Origin: Lentisphaerota bacterium
Lineage (GTDB): Bacteria > Verrucomicrobiota > Lentisphaeria > Victivallales > Victivallaceae
NCBI GenBank assembly: GCA_015061615.1
Contig: SUWE01000017.1
Location: 1-50,098 of the forward strand
Direction: 5' to 3'
DNA length: 50,098 nucleotides
Positions within the stretch are counted from its first letter, which is position 1; the number at the start of each line of letters is the position of its first letter. Positions 1-10,978 of the stretch are shown in pieces. Below the pieces are notes generated by a model that saw only the letters and a list, made by a program, of their open reading frames with translations, was not told the DNA's origin and searched no databases. The translations under genes and the position numbers were made by a program.

Positions 1-100
1 AGACACCGCGGCGCTGCGGGCAGGCACTCAACGCTTTTGATTTGCTTTTCTTCTCTTTTTCTTCGCGTCCGAGACGCACCAGCTGATTGATTGTCGGCAT
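1..100 (-). CDS. rpsL: 30S ribosomal protein S12, N-terminal part
   Basis: Only the first 33 codons lie inside the window; the gene runs off the left edge. The translation begins [12 protein letters not shown] and later has CPQRRGV, the hallmark N-terminus of S12, a small-subunit protein at the decoding centre. The ATG at 98-100 is preceded by an AGGAAA ribosome binding site. It follows rpoC by about 130 bp and has its own promoter in that gap, as is common where the str operon adjoins rpoBC. The streptomycin-relevant lysines lie outside the window. Confidence 0.95.
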   Translation of the reverse strand, partial: MPTINQLVRLGREEKEKKSKSKALSACPQRRGV

Positions 101-169
101 GGTAGTTTCCTGATTTTTTACACTTATTATTTACAGTATTTACAATTACACAATGCATCAAAGACTTAT

Positions 170-198
170 AAAATAACACCAAAACGTGTTTTTTTCAA
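170..198 (-). promoter_or_regulatory. Promoter for rpsL
   Basis: On the minus strand, a -35 TTGAAA (193-198) is followed by a 17-bp spacer and a -10 TATTTT (170-175) with a TGn extension directly before it. The predicted transcript starts near 163 and gives a leader of about 60 nt before rpsL. The layout matches several other promoters in the window. Confidence 0.7.
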
Positions 199-228
199 AT
201 CTTTTCCTGAAAATTTTCGTTAAAATCC

Positions 229-3200
229 TCAGATTTCCCCGTCAAAGCCATCCAAATCCTCTTCAAAGCCGAATTCTTTGGCCTCATCCGGAAGCATGTC
301 CTCCTCGTCGGAATCCTCGTTCCGCCACTCTGCGGCGATCTCCTCATAGGAGCGTTCCGCCTCAGGTGCAGGCAGCTCCGGCTCGATCTCTTCACCGAGA
401 TACTTCAAGCGGATCGACTGCATCTTTTCCGTTCCTGTTCCGGCAGGGATCAGGTGTCCGGTAATGACGTTTTCTTTGAATCCGACCAACTCGTCCACCT
501 TGCCGGCTACGGCAGCCTCGGTCAGGATTCGGGTGGTATCCTGGAAGCTGGCTGCCGAGATGAAGCTCCCGGTCTCCAGTGCCGCTTTGGTAATACCCAA
601 AAGCACCGGCTCAGATTCCGCCGGACTGCCGCCGCGTGCGATGGTTTCGCGGTTGATCCGGTTGAATTCCACCCGATCCGGCTGTTCGCCGACCAGGTAC
701 TCTGTATCACCCGGATCAGTGATCCGGACCTTCTGCATCATCTGGCGGATGATGATCTCAACGTGCTTGTCGTTGATTTCCACACCCTGCGCACGGTACA
801 CCAGCTGGATCTCATCCACCAGGTGACGCTGCAGTTCGTGGATACCGCAAACTTCAAGCAGCGCTGTCGGGACAATGGAGCCTTCAGTCAGTTTCTGACC
901 TTTATGGACATAGTCACCTTTGCTGACCACCAGATGCTTGTAAAGCGGAATGGCATTGTAACTTTCAACGCGGCCGGAGTTCGGATCTCTGATCTCGATC
1001 TGACGTTTGCCGCGGGCAAGTTTGTCGACCGTGACAAATCCGTCGATCCTGGCGATCTCCGCCACATCTTTGGGAATACGCGCTTCAAACAGCTCGGCAA
1101 TACGCGGCAAACCGCCGGTAATGTCTTTGTTCTTCGCAGACTGACGGGGAACACGCGCCACGACCATACCCGGAACGACTTTCGCTCCGTTCTTGGTCAT
1201 AAGCACCGCACCTGCCGGAAGCGGATAGCTCGAAAGCAGATTGCCCGCTTCGTCTTTCACTGTGATCTGCGGATGCAGGTCCTCACGGTGTTCCATGACT
1301 GTTCCCTGGTCACCGCTGCCGGAACCGCGTTTCTGTTTCTGAATGGTAACGCCGTCGACCAGTTCGGTAAGTTCGACGATACCGGTTTCTTCGATAATAA
1401 TAGGCACATGGTCAGGTTCCCAGCGGACAAACACTTCGTTCGCCTTGACGGTGTCGCCGTCAACTTTGTCCAGCATTGAACCGGGTTCAAGATCATAACG
1501 CTCCAGCTCAGCTTCGATGATCGCATCGGTACCGAAGTCATACGCCTTCTGCACCATGCCCAGAATCGCCGCTTCGGCATCGCGTTTGGCGCGCTCGCGC
1601 TCTTCAAACTCCGCCGCTTTGACCGGATCGTAGATGATCACACAACCGTTCTTGTTCACAACAACGGTCTGACCTTTCTGATTGACAACTGTACGCACGT
1701 TCAGCAGTTTCACCTTACCGTCGTTACGCGCAGTGATGACCGGCTGTTTGTACGCCGCAGATGCAGTACCGCCGATGTGGAATGTACGCATTGTCAACTG
1801 CGTACCCGGCTCACCGATGGACTGTGCTGCAATGATACCCAGCGCATCGCCGAGGCGTGCCTCTCGGTCACTGGCAAGGTTTCTGCCGTAGCACTTCACG
1901 CAGAGACCGCGATGGGTTTCGCAGGTAAGCGCAGAACGGATAAGAACTTTGAGAATACCCCGTTTTTCGATAAGTTCAGCAATTTCCGGAGTAAATTCTT
2001 CACCGGCGGCGATGATCAGGCGCTTATCATTGTACGCCGGGTCACGAATATCCTGCGCACTGTAACGGCCGACCAGACGGTCGCGCAGCGGCAGCATGAC
2101 TTCGTCACCTTCGGTAATGGCACTGGTCCAGACACCTTTGGTGGTTCCGCAATCTTCCTCGCGGCAGATAACATCCTGCGCAACGTCGACCAGACGGCGG
2201 GTCATATAACCGGAGTCCGCAGTCTTCAACGCGGTATCCGCCAAACCTTTACGGGCACCGTGAGTTGAAATGAAGTATTCCAGAACTGACAGACCTTCAC
2301 GGAAGTTTGAAATAATCGGACGTTCGATAATATCGCCGTTCGGTTTCGCCATCAATCCGCGCATACCCGCAAGCTGACGGATCTGATCTTTACTGCCTCG
2401 CGCACCGGAATCCATCATCGCATAGACCGGGTTGATTTCGCCGCGGCGGCTGGCATCTTCCAGATGTTTGAACAACTCATTCGCAACGGTGTTACTGGTC
2501 TGAGTCCAGATATCAATGACCTTCTTATGGCGCTCACCGTCAGTCAGCATACCGTCGGTATACTGCTGCATGACTTCACCGATCTGATTACGGGCATTTT
2601 CGATCAGGTCAGCTTTGGTTTCCGGAACTTTCAAGTCCGCAATGGAGATGGAAAGACCGGCAAGTGTGCTGTGACGGTAACCCAGATCTTTCAGGTCGTC
2701 CAGCAGTTTGATCGTCGCCTGATGACCGACGATCTGATAAGAATCGCGGATAAGGCGGCTCAAATCTTTTTTCTTCGCAACCTGATTGTAGAATCCCAGA
2801 CGTGCATCCCAGATCTCGTTGAACAGGCAACGTCCCGGAGTAGTCAGGATGAATTTGGATTCCTTATCACCGTAGAGCGTATCTTTGCCGCGGTCAGGGT
2901 TGGGAATACGCACCGCATCGTGGATGCCGATGAAACCGGACTGCATGGCAAAAAGCACCTCAAAATAGTCGCGGTAAAGTTTGGCACTCTTGCTCTGCGG
3001 CTCAAGGGTAAGATAGTAACTTCCCAGAGTGATATCCTGCGTGGGTGAAACGATCGGTTTACCGTTTGCAGGTGAGAAGATGTTGTTCGGTGAAAGCATC
3101 AGCAGCTTCGTTTCCATCTGCGCTTCGTTTGACAGCGGAACGTGAACAGCCATCTGGTCACCGTCGAAGTCCGCGTTGTACGCAGTACAGACCAGCGGGT

Positions 3201-4560
3201 GCAGACGCAGCGCTGAACCTTCGATCAAGACCGGGTCGAACGCCTGGATACTCAGACGGTGCAATGTCGGCGCACGGTTGAGCATGACAGGATGGCCTTT
3301 GCTGACCTCCTCAAGGATATCCCAGACGATGGATTCACCGCGCTCGATCATGCGTTTCGCACCGCGGACGGTGTGGGCGTAGCCGCGCCCCTTCAGGTGA
3401 CGGATGATGAACGGTTCAAACAGGATCATCGCCATCTTCTTCGGCAGACCGCACTGGTGGATCTTCAATTCCGGTCCCACAACGATAACGGAACGGCCGG
3501 AGTAGTCAACACGTTTACCCAGCAGGTTCTGACGGAAACGGCCCTGCTTGCCTTTAAGCATGTCGGAAAGACTCTTGAGCGCACGGTTGCCCGCTCCGGT
3601 GACGACACGACCGTGACGGCCGTTATCCAGCAGTGAGTCGACCGCTTCCTGAAGCATACGTTTTTCGTTGCGGATGATCACATCCGGAGTATGGATCTGA
3701 AGCAGGTTCTTCAACCGGTTGTTGCGGTTGATGACACGGCGGTAAAGGTCGTTCAGGTCGCTGGTGGCAAATCTGCCGCCTTCCAGCGGAACCAGAGGAC
3801 GCAGATCCGGCGGAATGACCGGCAGCACCGACATGATCATATATTCCGGACGGGAGTTGGATTCAAGGAATCCTTCGACCAGACGCAGACGTTTGGCAAG
3901 TTTTTTGCGGATCGCTTTGTTGTTCGTCTTTTCCAGACGGACTTCAAGCTCGCCTTTAAGCGTTTCCAGATCGATATCTTCCAGCAGCGCTTTGATCGCA
4001 GGCGCACCCATATCGGCGATAAACGCTTCACCGTAGGTAATGCGCGCTTCCTGATACTCCGTCTCGCTCAGGACCTGACCTTTGGTCAATTCCTCGACGT
4101 CGCCCGGTTCGATAACGACATACTTTTCGTAGTACAGAACATTTTCAAGGTCTTTGCTGGTCATTTCAAGCATCAGACCGATACGGCAGGGCAAACACTT
4201 GAAAAACCAGATGTGGGAAACCGGAACCGCAAGTTCAATGTGGCCCATGCGCTCGCGGCGCACGTTGGCAAGAGTGACTTCCACGCCGCAGCGGTCGCAG
4301 ACGACACCTTTGTTCTTGTGGCGCTTGTACTTGCCGCAATGACACTCCCAGTCACGCGAAGGTCCGAAGATCCTTTCGCAGAAAAGACCGCCGACTTCCG
4401 GTTTCAGAGAACGGTAGTTGATTGTTTCGGGGTTTTTGACCTCACCATGCGACCAGCTCCGGATCACGTCCGGAGAGGCGACATTGATAGAGATCTTTCC
4501 GAATGAAGTTGAAGGGTCGGGACCCAACAGCTCCCGATAGTTGTATGTATTGTCAATCAA
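229..4560 (-). CDS. rpoC: DNA-directed RNA polymerase subunit beta'
   Basis: Largest catalytic subunit of RNA polymerase, 1443 residues. The N-terminal zinc-binding cysteines are at residues 73, 75, 88 and 91. The Mg-binding catalytic motif NADFDGD is at 462-468. A second cysteine cluster (CREEDC and later [11 protein letters not shown]) is present in the C-terminal half, as in bacterial beta' subunits. The start codon is TTG at 4558-4560; I accept it because a strong GGGAGGAA ribosome binding site sits 6-7 nt upstream and the protein begins as the family does. The gene follows rpoB after 27 bp. The C-terminal tail is acidic (about 40 residues rich in Glu and Asp). Confidence 0.98.
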   Translation of the reverse strand: MIDNTYNYRELLGPDPSTSFGKISINVASPDVIRSWSHGEVKNPETINYRSLKPEVGGLFCERIFGPSRDWECHCGKYKRHKNKGVVCDRCGVEVTLANVRRERMGHIELAVPVSHIWFFKCLPCRIGLMLEMTSKDLENVLYYEKYVVIEPGDVEELTKGQVLSETEYQEARITYGEAFIADMGAPAIKALLEDIDLETLKGELEVRLEKTNNKAIRKKLAKRLRLVEGFLESNSRPEYMIMSVLPVIPPDLRPLVPLEGGRFATSDLNDLYRRVINRNNRLKNLLQIHTPDVIIRNEKRMLQEAVDSLLDNGRHGRVVTGAGNRALKSLSDMLKGKQGRFRQNLLGKRVDYSGRSVIVVGPELKIHQCGLPKKMAMILFEPFIIRHLKGRGYAHTVRGAKRMIERGESIVWDILEEVSKGHPVMLNRAPTLHRLSIQAFDPVLIEGSALRLHPLVCTAYNADFDGDQMAVHVPLSNEAQMETKLLMLSPNNIFSPANGKPIVSPTQDITLGSYYLTLEPQSKSAKLYRDYFEVLFAMQSGFIGIHDAVRIPNPDRGKDTLYGDKESKFILTTPGRCLFNEIWDARLGFYNQVAKKKDLSRLIRDSYQIVGHQATIKLLDDLKDLGYRHSTLAGLSISIADLKVPETKADLIENARNQIGEVMQQYTDGMLTDGERHKKVIDIWTQTSNTVANELFKHLEDASRRGEINPVYAMMDSGARGSKDQIRQLAGMRGLMAKPNGDIIERPIISNFREGLSVLEYFISTHGARKGLADTALKTADSGYMTRRLVDVAQDVICREEDCGTTKGVWTSAITEGDEVMLPLRDRLVGRYSAQDIRDPAYNDKRLIIAAGEEFTPEIAELIEKRGILKVLIRSALTCETHRGLCVKCYGRNLASDREARLGDALGIIAAQSIGEPGTQLTMRTFHIGGTASAAYKQPVITARNDGKVKLLNVRTVVNQKGQTVVVNKNGCVIIYDPVKAAEFEERERAKRDAEAAILGMVQKAYDFGTDAIIEAELERYDLEPGSMLDKVDGDTVKANEVFVRWEPDHVPIIIEETGIVELTELVDGVTIQKQKRGSGSGDQGTVMEHREDLHPQITVKDEAGNLLSSYPLPAGAVLMTKNGAKVVPGMVVARVPRQSAKNKDITGGLPRIAELFEARIPKDVAEIARIDGFVTVDKLARGKRQIEIRDPNSGRVESYNAIPLYKHLVVSKGDYVHKGQKLTEGSIVPTALLEVCGIHELQRHLVDEIQLVYRAQGVEINDKHVEIIIRQMMQKVRITDPGDTEYLVGEQPDRVEFNRINRETIARGGSPAESEPVLLGITKAALETGSFISAASFQDTTRILTEAAVAGKVDELVGFKENVITGHLIPAGTGTEKMQSIRLKYLGEEIEPELPAPEAERSYEEIAAEWRNEDSDEEDMLPDEAKEFGFEEDLDGFDGEI

Positions 4561-4587
4561 GGTAAATTCCTCCCTCGAATATTGTTT

Positions 4588-7500
4588 TTACCGATCACTG
4601 CCGGTGCTGACCGTGCGGATATCCAGACCGAGACTCTGCATTTCCTTCAACAGCACATTGAAGGATTCAGGACGTCCGGCAGTCAGCACGTTCTGACCTT
4701 TGACGATCAATTCATAAATCTTTGAGCGGCCCTTGACATCGTCAGACTTGACGGTAAGCATTTCCTGAAGGTTGTATGCTGCACCGTACGCTTCCAATGC
4801 CCAGACTTCCATTTCTCCGAAACGCTGACCGCCGTGCTGCGCTTTACCGCCGAGCGGCTGCTGCGTGACCAGCGAATACGGACCGACCGCACGGGCGTGG
4901 ATCTTGTTCGCCACCAGGTGGTCAAGTTTCAGCATGTAGATCTGACCGACCATAACACGCTGGTCGAAACGGTCACCGGTACGGCCGTCGTAAACGTCGG
5001 CTTTACCGTCATAAACGTAACTGCCGTCCGCCTGTTTCTTGAAGCCCCAGTGATAGTTTTTGCCGTTTTCTTCAGCAAAACGGGCGTTTCCTTTTTCCAT
5101 CATGTCGACGATATCCTGCTCAGTCACACCGTCGAAGACCGGGGTCGCGACTTTGATACCGAGCATCTTCGCCGCCCAGCCGAGGTGGGTTTCCAGCACC
5201 TGACCGATATTCATACGGCTCGGCACGCCGAGCGGGTTCAGAATGATATCGACCGGAGTACCGTCTTCGAGGAACGGCATATCTTCAACGGGAACGATCC
5301 GGGAAACGATACCCTTGTTACCGTGACGTCCCGCCATCTTGTCACCGACCTGAAGTTTGCGTTTGCAGGCGACATAGACTTTGACGCGGCGGATCGTACC
5401 CTGATCGGCATCGGCAGGATTGCTGTTTTCCATAGAATTGAGGGTCGCTTCGTTTTCCGCGAAACGTTCCTCAAAACGCTCCATGATCTCTGCGATCGCA
5501 GGTTTGAGCGGACACTCATCCATATTCCACTGGCTGTGGTGATTGGCAAGTTTGGCAATGGGGCTTCTGGTGATCTTGCGGTTGGCAGGGATCAACACCT
5601 TCATTTCCTCGCCTTCACCGGTAGTGACAGGACAGGTGATCTTATTGCCCAGCAGCAGACCTTCAAGCTCCTTGACCAGATCTTCGATCAGCTGATTGTT
5701 CTTTTCTCTGTACTCGTTGCGGATCTTCTTTTCCTCGTTTTTGAGGGACTGCTTGGTCGGCGGAGTCTTGGGTGAGTGATCTTTATCCGCATCGATACGG
5801 ATATCCATGACAATACCGCCTTTACCGCTGGCGACGGTCAAACTGGAGTCTTTGACATCAGCAGCTTTTTCACCGAAGATGGCACGGAGCAGGCGCTCTT
5901 CCGGAGCAAGTTCAGTTTCACTTTTCGGAGTGATCTTACCGACGAGGATATCACCGGGCTTGACTTCCGCGCCTTCGATAACGATACCGCGGCTGTCAAG
6001 GTTGCGCAGTGCATCTTCACCGACGTTCGGAATATCGCGGGTGATCTCTTCCGGACCGAGTTTCGTATCGCGGCTGATGATCTCAAATTCATCAACGTGG
6101 ATACTGGTGTAAACGTCTTCTTTCACCAGACGTTCACTGACGATGATCGCGTCCTCAAAGTTGTATCCGCACCACGGCATGAATGCCACCAGCACGTTGC
6201 GGCCCAGCGCAAGTTCACCGCCCTGAGTTGCGGCACCGTCGGCAAGCAGATCGCCTTTTTTGACAACCTGACCGCTGCGGACGCACGGACGCTGATTGAT
6301 ACAGGTTCCGGCATTACTGCGCAGATATTTGTAAAGACGGTAGGTGCGGCCGGGTTCTTCATCGGTCGGCAGTGAACCGTCGGGAGTGACCACAATGCGT
6401 TCGCTGTTGACTTCGGCAACGACACCATCTTCGCGGGCAACGACCACCGCACGGGAGTCGCGGGCGATACGCGCTTCAAGACCGGTACCGACATACGGTG
6501 AATCCGGAACGAGCAGCGGCACACCCTGGCGCTGCATGTTTGATCCCATCAACGCACGGTTCGCGTCGTCGTGTTCCAGACAGGGAATGATACCGGCAGC
6601 GGCACTGACCAGCTGCTGCGGTGAAACGTCCATGTAATCAATGGTTTCGCGCGGATGCTCAGCAGATTCACCTGCCTGACGGCACATGACCATATCACGG
6701 ACGAAACGGTTGTTTTCGTCCAGCATGGCGTTTGCCTGTGCGATAACGAAACCTTCTTCCTTGTCCGCAGTCAGGTACTCGATCACGTCGGTGACCTGAC
6801 CGTCGACGACCTTGCGGTACGGAGTTTCAAGGAATCCGTATTCGTTGATGATCGCATAAAGCGCCATTGAGCTGATAAGACCGATGTTCGGACCTTCCGG
6901 AGTTTCGATCGGACAGATACGGCCGTAGTGGCTGGAGTGAACGTCGCGGACTTCAAATCCGGCACGGTCACGGCTCAAACCGCCGGGACCCAACGCTGAG
7001 AAACGGCGTTTGTTGGTCAACTCACTCAACGGGTTGTTCTGATCCATGAACTGGGAAAGCTGACTGCGGGCGAAGAAATCGCGGATAACACCGGCAAATG
7101 TCTTGTGATTGATAAGTTTTGAAGGTGAAATATTCGCTTCATCAAAGGTCATGCGCTCACGGATGAGACGTTCGGTACGCAGAAGACCGGCACGGCACTG
7201 ATTCTGAAGCAATTCGCCGACAGTACGGACACGGCGGGCGCCGAGGTGGTCGATATCATCGACCGGACCGTTGGTGTGATGCAGTTCGATAAGCATCTTC
7301 GTCGCTTCGATAAGATCTTTGGGATCAAGCACACGCAGGTCGGAAGCGATACCGTGTTTCAATCTCTCATTGAGTTTGTAACGGCCGACCAGACCGAGAT
7401 CGTAGCGGCGGTTATCGAAAAAGAGACGTTTGATAAGCAGTTTGGCATTGCCGAGGTTCGTCGGATCGCCCGGACGCATACGCTGATAAATCTGCTCAAG

Positions 7501-8397
7501 CGCTTTATCTTCGTTGCGGGCAGGATCTTTACGCATCGTGGCAAAAATGTAATCTTCTTTGGGCGGAACAACGGCAACTTCGACCTGTTCGATACCCGCA
7601 GCACGCATATCCGCCAGCGCCTTGTCAGTCAGCTGGAGCAACTCTCCGAAGATGATATCATCAGTATCGTTGACAACGTTGTCGACAGTGTAGTATTTGG
7701 AAATATCCTTCTCTTTGATCAGAGTGGAAAGCGCCATCTTTTTAACCGGATAGAACTCCTTGAGGATATCATGGTTGGTCGGATAACCGATCGCGCGGAA
7801 GAAGGTCGTGATGAAGAATTTCCGGCGGCGGCGGCGGCGGTCAAGATAGATCTGGATAAGACCGCTCTGATCAAACTGCACATCCATCCAGCTGCCGCGG
7901 TCGGGAATGACACGGTAGCTGTAAAGCATTCTGCCGGAGGTGTGACGGTTCTTTTCAAAGCAAATACCGGGACTGCGGTGCAGCTGGCTGATGATAACGC
8001 GCTCAGCACCGTTGATGATAAAGGTTCCCTGTTCGGTCATCAGGGGGATATCGCCCATGTAGACACGTTCCGGAATCTCGGCATCATTGACTTTGAGCAG
8101 GTAGTTGACATAAAGCGGCGCATCGTAGATCAAACCGTCTTTGATGCAGTCGATAACATCCTGCTTGGCTTTGGGAATTTCACCGATTTCGTAGGAAACA
8201 AATTCCAGCGACATTTTTTTATCGAAACTTTCAATGGGGAAAATATCCATGAAAATTTCCTGAAGTCCCTGCCGTTTGCGCTCGGCAGGCGGTACGAAAC
8301 GCTGCAAAAAATTGTCATAGGAGTCTACCTGAAGACTGATGAGGTCCGGCATCTCCAAAACATTGCGCAGCCGTCCGAAACTTTTACGTTCCGCCAT
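4588..8397 (-). CDS. rpoB: DNA-directed RNA polymerase subunit beta
   Basis: Second catalytic subunit of RNA polymerase, 1269 residues. Family signatures are the rifampicin region [11 protein letters not shown] (450-460) followed by TNKRR, the segment [19 protein letters not shown], and GRHGNKG near the C-terminal third. The position equal to E. coli His526 is Asn462 here (codon 7012-7014 reads AAC), a change associated with lowered rifamycin sensitivity in other bacteria. The ATG at 8395-8397 has an AAGGTG ribosome binding site. The gene is separated from rplL by a 426-nt structured leader and is cotranscribed with rpoC. Confidence 0.98.
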   Translation of the reverse strand: MAERKSFGRLRNVLEMPDLISLQVDSYDNFLQRFVPPAERKRQGLQEIFMDIFPIESFDKKMSLEFVSYEIGEIPKAKQDVIDCIKDGLIYDAPLYVNYLLKVNDAEIPERVYMGDIPLMTEQGTFIINGAERVIISQLHRSPGICFEKNRHTSGRMLYSYRVIPDRGSWMDVQFDQSGLIQIYLDRRRRRRKFFITTFFRAIGYPTNHDILKEFYPVKKMALSTLIKEKDISKYYTVDNVVNDTDDIIFGELLQLTDKALADMRAAGIEQVEVAVVPPKEDYIFATMRKDPARNEDKALEQIYQRMRPGDPTNLGNAKLLIKRLFFDNRRYDLGLVGRYKLNERLKHGIASDLRVLDPKDLIEATKMLIELHHTNGPVDDIDHLGARRVRTVGELLQNQCRAGLLRTERLIRERMTFDEANISPSKLINHKTFAGVIRDFFARSQLSQFMDQNNPLSELTNKRRFSALGPGGLSRDRAGFEVRDVHSSHYGRICPIETPEGPNIGLISSMALYAIINEYGFLETPYRKVVDGQVTDVIEYLTADKEEGFVIAQANAMLDENNRFVRDMVMCRQAGESAEHPRETIDYMDVSPQQLVSAAAGIIPCLEHDDANRALMGSNMQRQGVPLLVPDSPYVGTGLEARIARDSRAVVVAREDGVVAEVNSERIVVTPDGSLPTDEEPGRTYRLYKYLRSNAGTCINQRPCVRSGQVVKKGDLLADGAATQGGELALGRNVLVAFMPWCGYNFEDAIIVSERLVKEDVYTSIHVDEFEIISRDTKLGPEEITRDIPNVGEDALRNLDSRGIVIEGAEVKPGDILVGKITPKSETELAPEERLLRAIFGEKAADVKDSSLTVASGKGGIVMDIRIDADKDHSPKTPPTKQSLKNEEKKIRNEYREKNNQLIEDLVKELEGLLLGNKITCPVTTGEGEEMKVLIPANRKITRSPIAKLANHHSQWNMDECPLKPAIAEIMERFEERFAENEATLNSMENSNPADADQGTIRRVKVYVACKRKLQVGDKMAGRHGNKGIVSRIVPVEDMPFLEDGTPVDIILNPLGVPSRMNIGQVLETHLGWAAKMLGIKVATPVFDGVTEQDIVDMMEKGNARFAEENGKNYHWGFKKQADGSYVYDGKADVYDGRTGDRFDQRVMVGQIYMLKLDHLVANKIHARAVGPYSLVTQQPLGGKAQHGGQRFGEMEVWALEAYGAAYNLQEMLTVKSDDVKGRSKIYELIVKGQNVLTAGRPESFNVLLKEMQSLGLDIRTVSTGSDR

Positions 8398-8454
8398 ACA
8401 TTCACCTTATTATTTATGGGTTAAATGAAAATATTCAAAAATTTCTTTGCCGGA

Positions 8455-8481
8455 AGAAAAATTACTCCCCCCCCGGAGTAA
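8455..8481 (-). terminator. Attenuator-like hairpin before rpoB
   Basis: On the minus strand the stem TTACTCC / GGAGTAA (8475-8481 with 8462-8468) closes a loop of six G and is followed directly by TTTTTC. This is the form of an intrinsic terminator. It lies about 60 nt upstream of the rpoB start and downstream of rplL, so partial termination would lower rpoBC expression relative to ribosomal proteins. The run of eight G in the loop could be prone to slippage in replication. Confidence 0.55.
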
Positions 8482-8631
8482 AAATACTGAAATCAAGACA
8501 CAAAACAACCGATCTCTGTTTTTCCACACACATCAAGCGGGCAAAAATTGCCCAAAAAACATTACAGAAGCAAAAGTTTTTACAACTTTTCCGACCGCAT
8601 CTTACGGAAAACGAAATCGGGAACACCTCCG

Positions 8632-8747
8632 GCGGGGATAAAAAACCACATCCCGCGATCCGGACCGCCTGCTGGAACCGGCAAAAGACCACACCGGCAG
8701 CAAGCTATGGAAGCAAAATTTTCCGATAAAAAACCACACCGGAAAAT
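8632..8747 (-). repeat. Three spaced hairpin repeats in the rpoB leader
   Basis: Three 20-bp units occur at 8723-8742, 8678-8697 and 8635-8654, with starts 43 and 45 bp apart. In RNA sense each has a loop with the core TGTGGTYTTTT closed by a different stem: ATTTTCCG/CGGAAAAT for the first, GCTG-CCGG/CCGG-CAGC with a 3-nt bulge for the second, and GCGGGAT/ATCCCCGC with one bulge for the third. The loop is kept while stems differ, which suggests a recognised RNA motif and not a simple duplication. Function unknown. Confidence 0.6.
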
Positions 8748-8773
8748 CTATCCGTGCATAAAACACGAAATCG

Positions 8774-8802
8774 CGGCGGACGGGGTTTTCACCCCGCCGC
8801 CG
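8774..8802 (-). other. GC-rich hairpin just after rplL
   Basis: Stem CGGCGG-G-GGGG with CCCC-(bulge)-CCGCCG around a six-base loop, 22 bp after the rplL stop codon. The downstream RNA has only a short T4 run after about 10 nt, so it may be a weak terminator, an RNase barrier or a processing site that uncouples rplL from rpoB. Confidence 0.5.
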
Positions 8803-8823
8803 TGAGTAAATCGAACAAGAAAA

Positions 8824-9213
8824 TTACTTGATTTCGACTTTGGCGCCAGCACCTTCGAGGGTGGCTTTGATTTTGTCGGCTTCGTCTTTGGCGACAGCCT
8901 CTTTGATGGTCTTGGGAGCGCCTTCGACGAGGTCTTTGGCTTCTTTCAGACCGAGACCGGTGATACCACGGATCTCTTTGATGACGGCGATCTTCTTGTC
9001 GGCATCGAAACCGGCGAGGATGACGTCAAATTCAGTTTTTTCTTCAGCCGGAGCAGCAGCGGCAGCAGCCGGAGCAGCGGCAGCGACGGCGACCGGAGCA
9101 GCAGCGCTCACGCCGAGACGCTCTTCGAGGGTTTTGACCAGTTTGGAAAGCTCCAGGACGGTCATGTTTTCAATGTAGGAAACGAACTCTTCCATTTTGT
9201 TTTCTTCGGACAT
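8824..9213 (-). CDS. rplL: 50S ribosomal protein L7/L12
   Basis: Stalk protein of the large ribosomal subunit that recruits translation GTPases, 129 residues. It shows the N-terminal dimerisation helix, an Ala/Pro-rich hinge at about residues 36-57, and the C-terminal domain with the typical [16 protein letters not shown] segment. It follows rplJ by 21 bp, as expected for the pair that together form the stalk. Confidence 0.97.
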   Translation of the reverse strand: MSEENKMEEFVSYIENMTVLELSKLVKTLEERLGVSAAAPVAVAAAAPAAAAAAPAEEKTEFDVILAGFDADKKIAVIKEIRGITGLGLKEAKDLVEGAPKTIKEAVAKDEADKIKATLEGAGAKVEIK

Positions 9214-9234
9214 CTTATATGCCTCCCATGCTTA

Positions 9235-9762
9235 TTAATTGTTCGCGTTCTCAAGTTTGTCTTTATAGGCGTTAACCACATTTACGATGCTCGACACTTT
9301 TGCATTGAGAACCGTAACGAGGTTGCGGGCCGGCGCCTGAAGGACACCGAGCAGCATAGCCTGGAGTACCGGTTTGGCAGGCAGATCAGCCAGCGCACCG
9401 ACTTCTGCGGCGGACAGCACCGCGCCATCCATATAACCGCCTTTTGCCTTGACTTCTTCCTGCTTCTTGCCGAATTCGACAAGCAGTTTGGCCACGGCAC
9501 TGCAGTCACCTTTACCGAAGACCATTGCGGTACTCGCGGTAAGGTCGATCGCCTCAACGCCTTCCAGCTCCAGCTGTTCGGCGGCTTTCTTGATCAAAGT
9601 ATTTTTCTGAACCTGGCAGAATGCGCCGGCAGCAGCCAGCTGATTGCGCAGATCAGAGAAGGTCTTGACCGTCAAACCGGCGTAAGAGACGAAATAGACA
9701 TAATCGGAATTCTTGACCGCATCAACGATCGAAGCTACAAGGTATTGTTTCTCGATTCTCAT
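9235..9762 (-). CDS. rplJ: 50S ribosomal protein L10
   Basis: Base of the L7/L12 stalk, 175 residues, starting [13 protein letters not shown] and carrying the family segment YAGLTVKTFSDLRNQL. The start ATG overlaps the rplA stop codon (ATGA), so translation is probably coupled. Because of this overlap there is no room for the long L10 leader seen in many other bacteria. Confidence 0.96.
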   Translation of the reverse strand: MRIEKQYLVASIVDAVKNSDYVYFVSYAGLTVKTFSDLRNQLAAAGAFCQVQKNTLIKKAAEQLELEGVEAIDLTASTAMVFGKGDCSAVAKLLVEFGKKQEEVKAKGGYMDGAVLSAAEVGALADLPAKPVLQAMLLGVLQAPARNLVTVLNAKVSSIVNVVNAYKDKLENANN

Positions 9763-10463
9763 TTCGCCGCCCTCACCAGTTCCTTAAGGTTGATTTTGAG
9801 GCCGGGAGTCATCGTCGCTGAAACTGAGCAGGAGATGATATACTGACCCTTGGCAGATGCCGGACGGGCCTTCTGAATAGCATCACTCAGAGCGTCAAAG
9901 TTCTCTTTGAGCGCATCAGCTTCAAATGACAGTTTGCCGATGGGAACATGAACACATGCACCACGGTCAGCACGGAATTCGGCACGTCCGGCTTTCGCCT
10001 CGCGGACCGCAGCACCGACAGCATCGGTAACAGTTCCGGTCTTGGGGTTCGGCATCAAACCGCGCGGACCGAGCTGACGGCCCAGCGGACGAACCATTTT
10101 CATCGCTTCCGGGGTGGCGATCAGGGTATCGAAATCCTGAAAGCCGTCTTTGATCTGCTGAACCAGATCTTCATACCCGACGACATCAGCACCGGCTTCA
10201 CGGGCTTCGTCAGCCTGGGCACCGTCGCAAACCACCGCAACGCGGACAGTTTTACCGGTACCGCGGGGCATCGGGCAGACACCGCGAACGGTCTGATCCG
10301 ACTTACGCGGATCAATTCCCAGCTTGAACGCAACTTCGACAGTCTGATCGAATTTGACTCCGGGCAGAGCCTTGAGCAAATTGATCGCTTCGTCGACGGT
10401 ACGGCGAGCCTGCAGATCGCCCAGCGCTTCAAGCTGCTTTTTGTACAGTTTACTTCTACGCAT
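9759..10463 (-). CDS. rplA: 50S ribosomal protein L1
   Basis: Large-subunit protein of the L1 stalk, 234 residues when started at the ATG at 10461-10463 ([14 protein letters not shown]), a usual length for the family. The open frame extends 24 codons further upstream, but that part lies inside rplK and has no family similarity. A GAGGTGG ribosome binding site inside the rplK end supports the chosen start. The start overlaps the rplK stop by 8 bp. The segment [15 protein letters not shown] is the L1 signature. Confidence 0.96.
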   Translation of the reverse strand: MRRSKLYKKQLEALGDLQARRTVDEAINLLKALPGVKFDQTVEVAFKLGIDPRKSDQTVRGVCPMPRGTGKTVRVAVVCDGAQADEAREAGADVVGYEDLVQQIKDGFQDFDTLIATPEAMKMVRPLGRQLGPRGLMPNPKTGTVTDAVGAAVREAKAGRAEFRADRGACVHVPIGKLSFEADALKENFDALSDAIQKARPASAKGQYIISCSVSATMTPGLKINLKELVRAAK

Positions 10464-10884
10464 CGACCACCTCGATTCCCATGCTGCGCGCGGTTCCTTC
10501 GATGATGCGCATCGCCGCTTCTTCGCTCCGGGCATTCATATCTTCCCGTTTGATCTGCACGATTTCGCGAACCTGTTCGCGGGTGATTTTACCCGCTTTT
10601 TCGCTGCCGGGCTTCTTAGCCGCGGAAGCGACACCAGCCGCCTTCTTGATAAGGACAGCAGCCGGGGGCGACTTGCAGATGAATGTGAAAGAACGATCCT
10701 GATAGACCGTGATCACAACGGGAATAATCGTGCCGCTCTGAGCTTGAGTGGCGGCATTGAACTGCTTACAGAACTCCATAATGTTACAGCCTGCAGCACC
10801 GAGCGCCGGACCGATAGGGGGTGCCGGATTCGCGGCGCCTGCCGGAATCTGCAACCGGATCAAGCCTGTAATCTTCTTTGCCAT
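10456..10884 (-). CDS. rplK: 50S ribosomal protein L11
   Basis: Large-subunit protein of the GTPase-associated centre, 142 residues. It begins [29 protein letters not shown], with the proline-rich segment typical of L11, and ends with the RNA-binding C-terminal domain ([10 protein letters not shown]). It is followed by an 8-bp overlap with rplA. Confidence 0.97.
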   Translation of the reverse strand: MAKKITGLIRLQIPAGAANPAPPIGPALGAAGCNIMEFCKQFNAATQAQSGTIIPVVITVYQDRSFTFICKSPPAAVLIKKAAGVASAAKKPGSEKAGKITREQVREIVQIKREDMNARSEEAAMRIIEGTARSMGIEVVDA

Positions 10885-10911
10885 GATTACTTCCTTTTTA
10901 CGACATCTGTC

Positions 10912-10944
10912 CGGTCAGGATTGACAGGATTCCTCCCGTGACCG
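10912..10944 (-). promoter_or_regulatory. Hairpin in the rplK leader, possible L1 site
   Basis: Between nusG and rplK the RNA can pair CGGTCA (10939-10944) with TGACCG (10912-10917), enclosing a purine-rich GGGAGG side. In many bacteria L1 represses the rplKA operon by binding a 23S rRNA-like hairpin in this exact place. The position fits; the match to the L1 motif is only partial, so this is a suggestion. Confidence 0.3.
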
Positions 10945-10978
10945 ATGCCAACACTTTTTTATAAAGTCCCGAAACGGC

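Larger units (their letters stand above)
8398..8823 (-). promoter_or_regulatory. Structured rplL-rpoB intergenic leader
   Basis: This is the only gap over 300 bp without a gene in the window. On the minus-strand RNA it holds, in order, a GC-rich hairpin (8774-8802), three hairpins with a shared loop (8718-8747, 8671-8701, 8632-8656), an A/T-rich hairpin around 8570-8592, a perfect short hairpin (8539-8553) and a terminator-like hairpin (8455-8481), then the rpoB ribosome binding site. In E. coli the equivalent gap contains an attenuator and an RNase III site, so an attenuation or processing role is likely by analogy. I see no convincing coding sequence in it. Confidence 0.6.

Noticed and set aside
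454-1479. Long plus-strand open frame of 341 codons opposite rpoC
   Set aside because: It is antisense to a certain rpoC, has no ribosome binding site and no family features. Codon bias of the real gene leaves the opposite strand open.
8632-8747. The three regularly spaced repeats as a CRISPR array
   Set aside because: Only three diverged units, palindromic by different stems, with spacers of 23-25 bp, and no cas genes.
8447-8805. Small open frames within the rplL-rpoB gap on both strands
   Set aside because: No ribosome sites, low-complexity products, and the space is filled with RNA hairpins.
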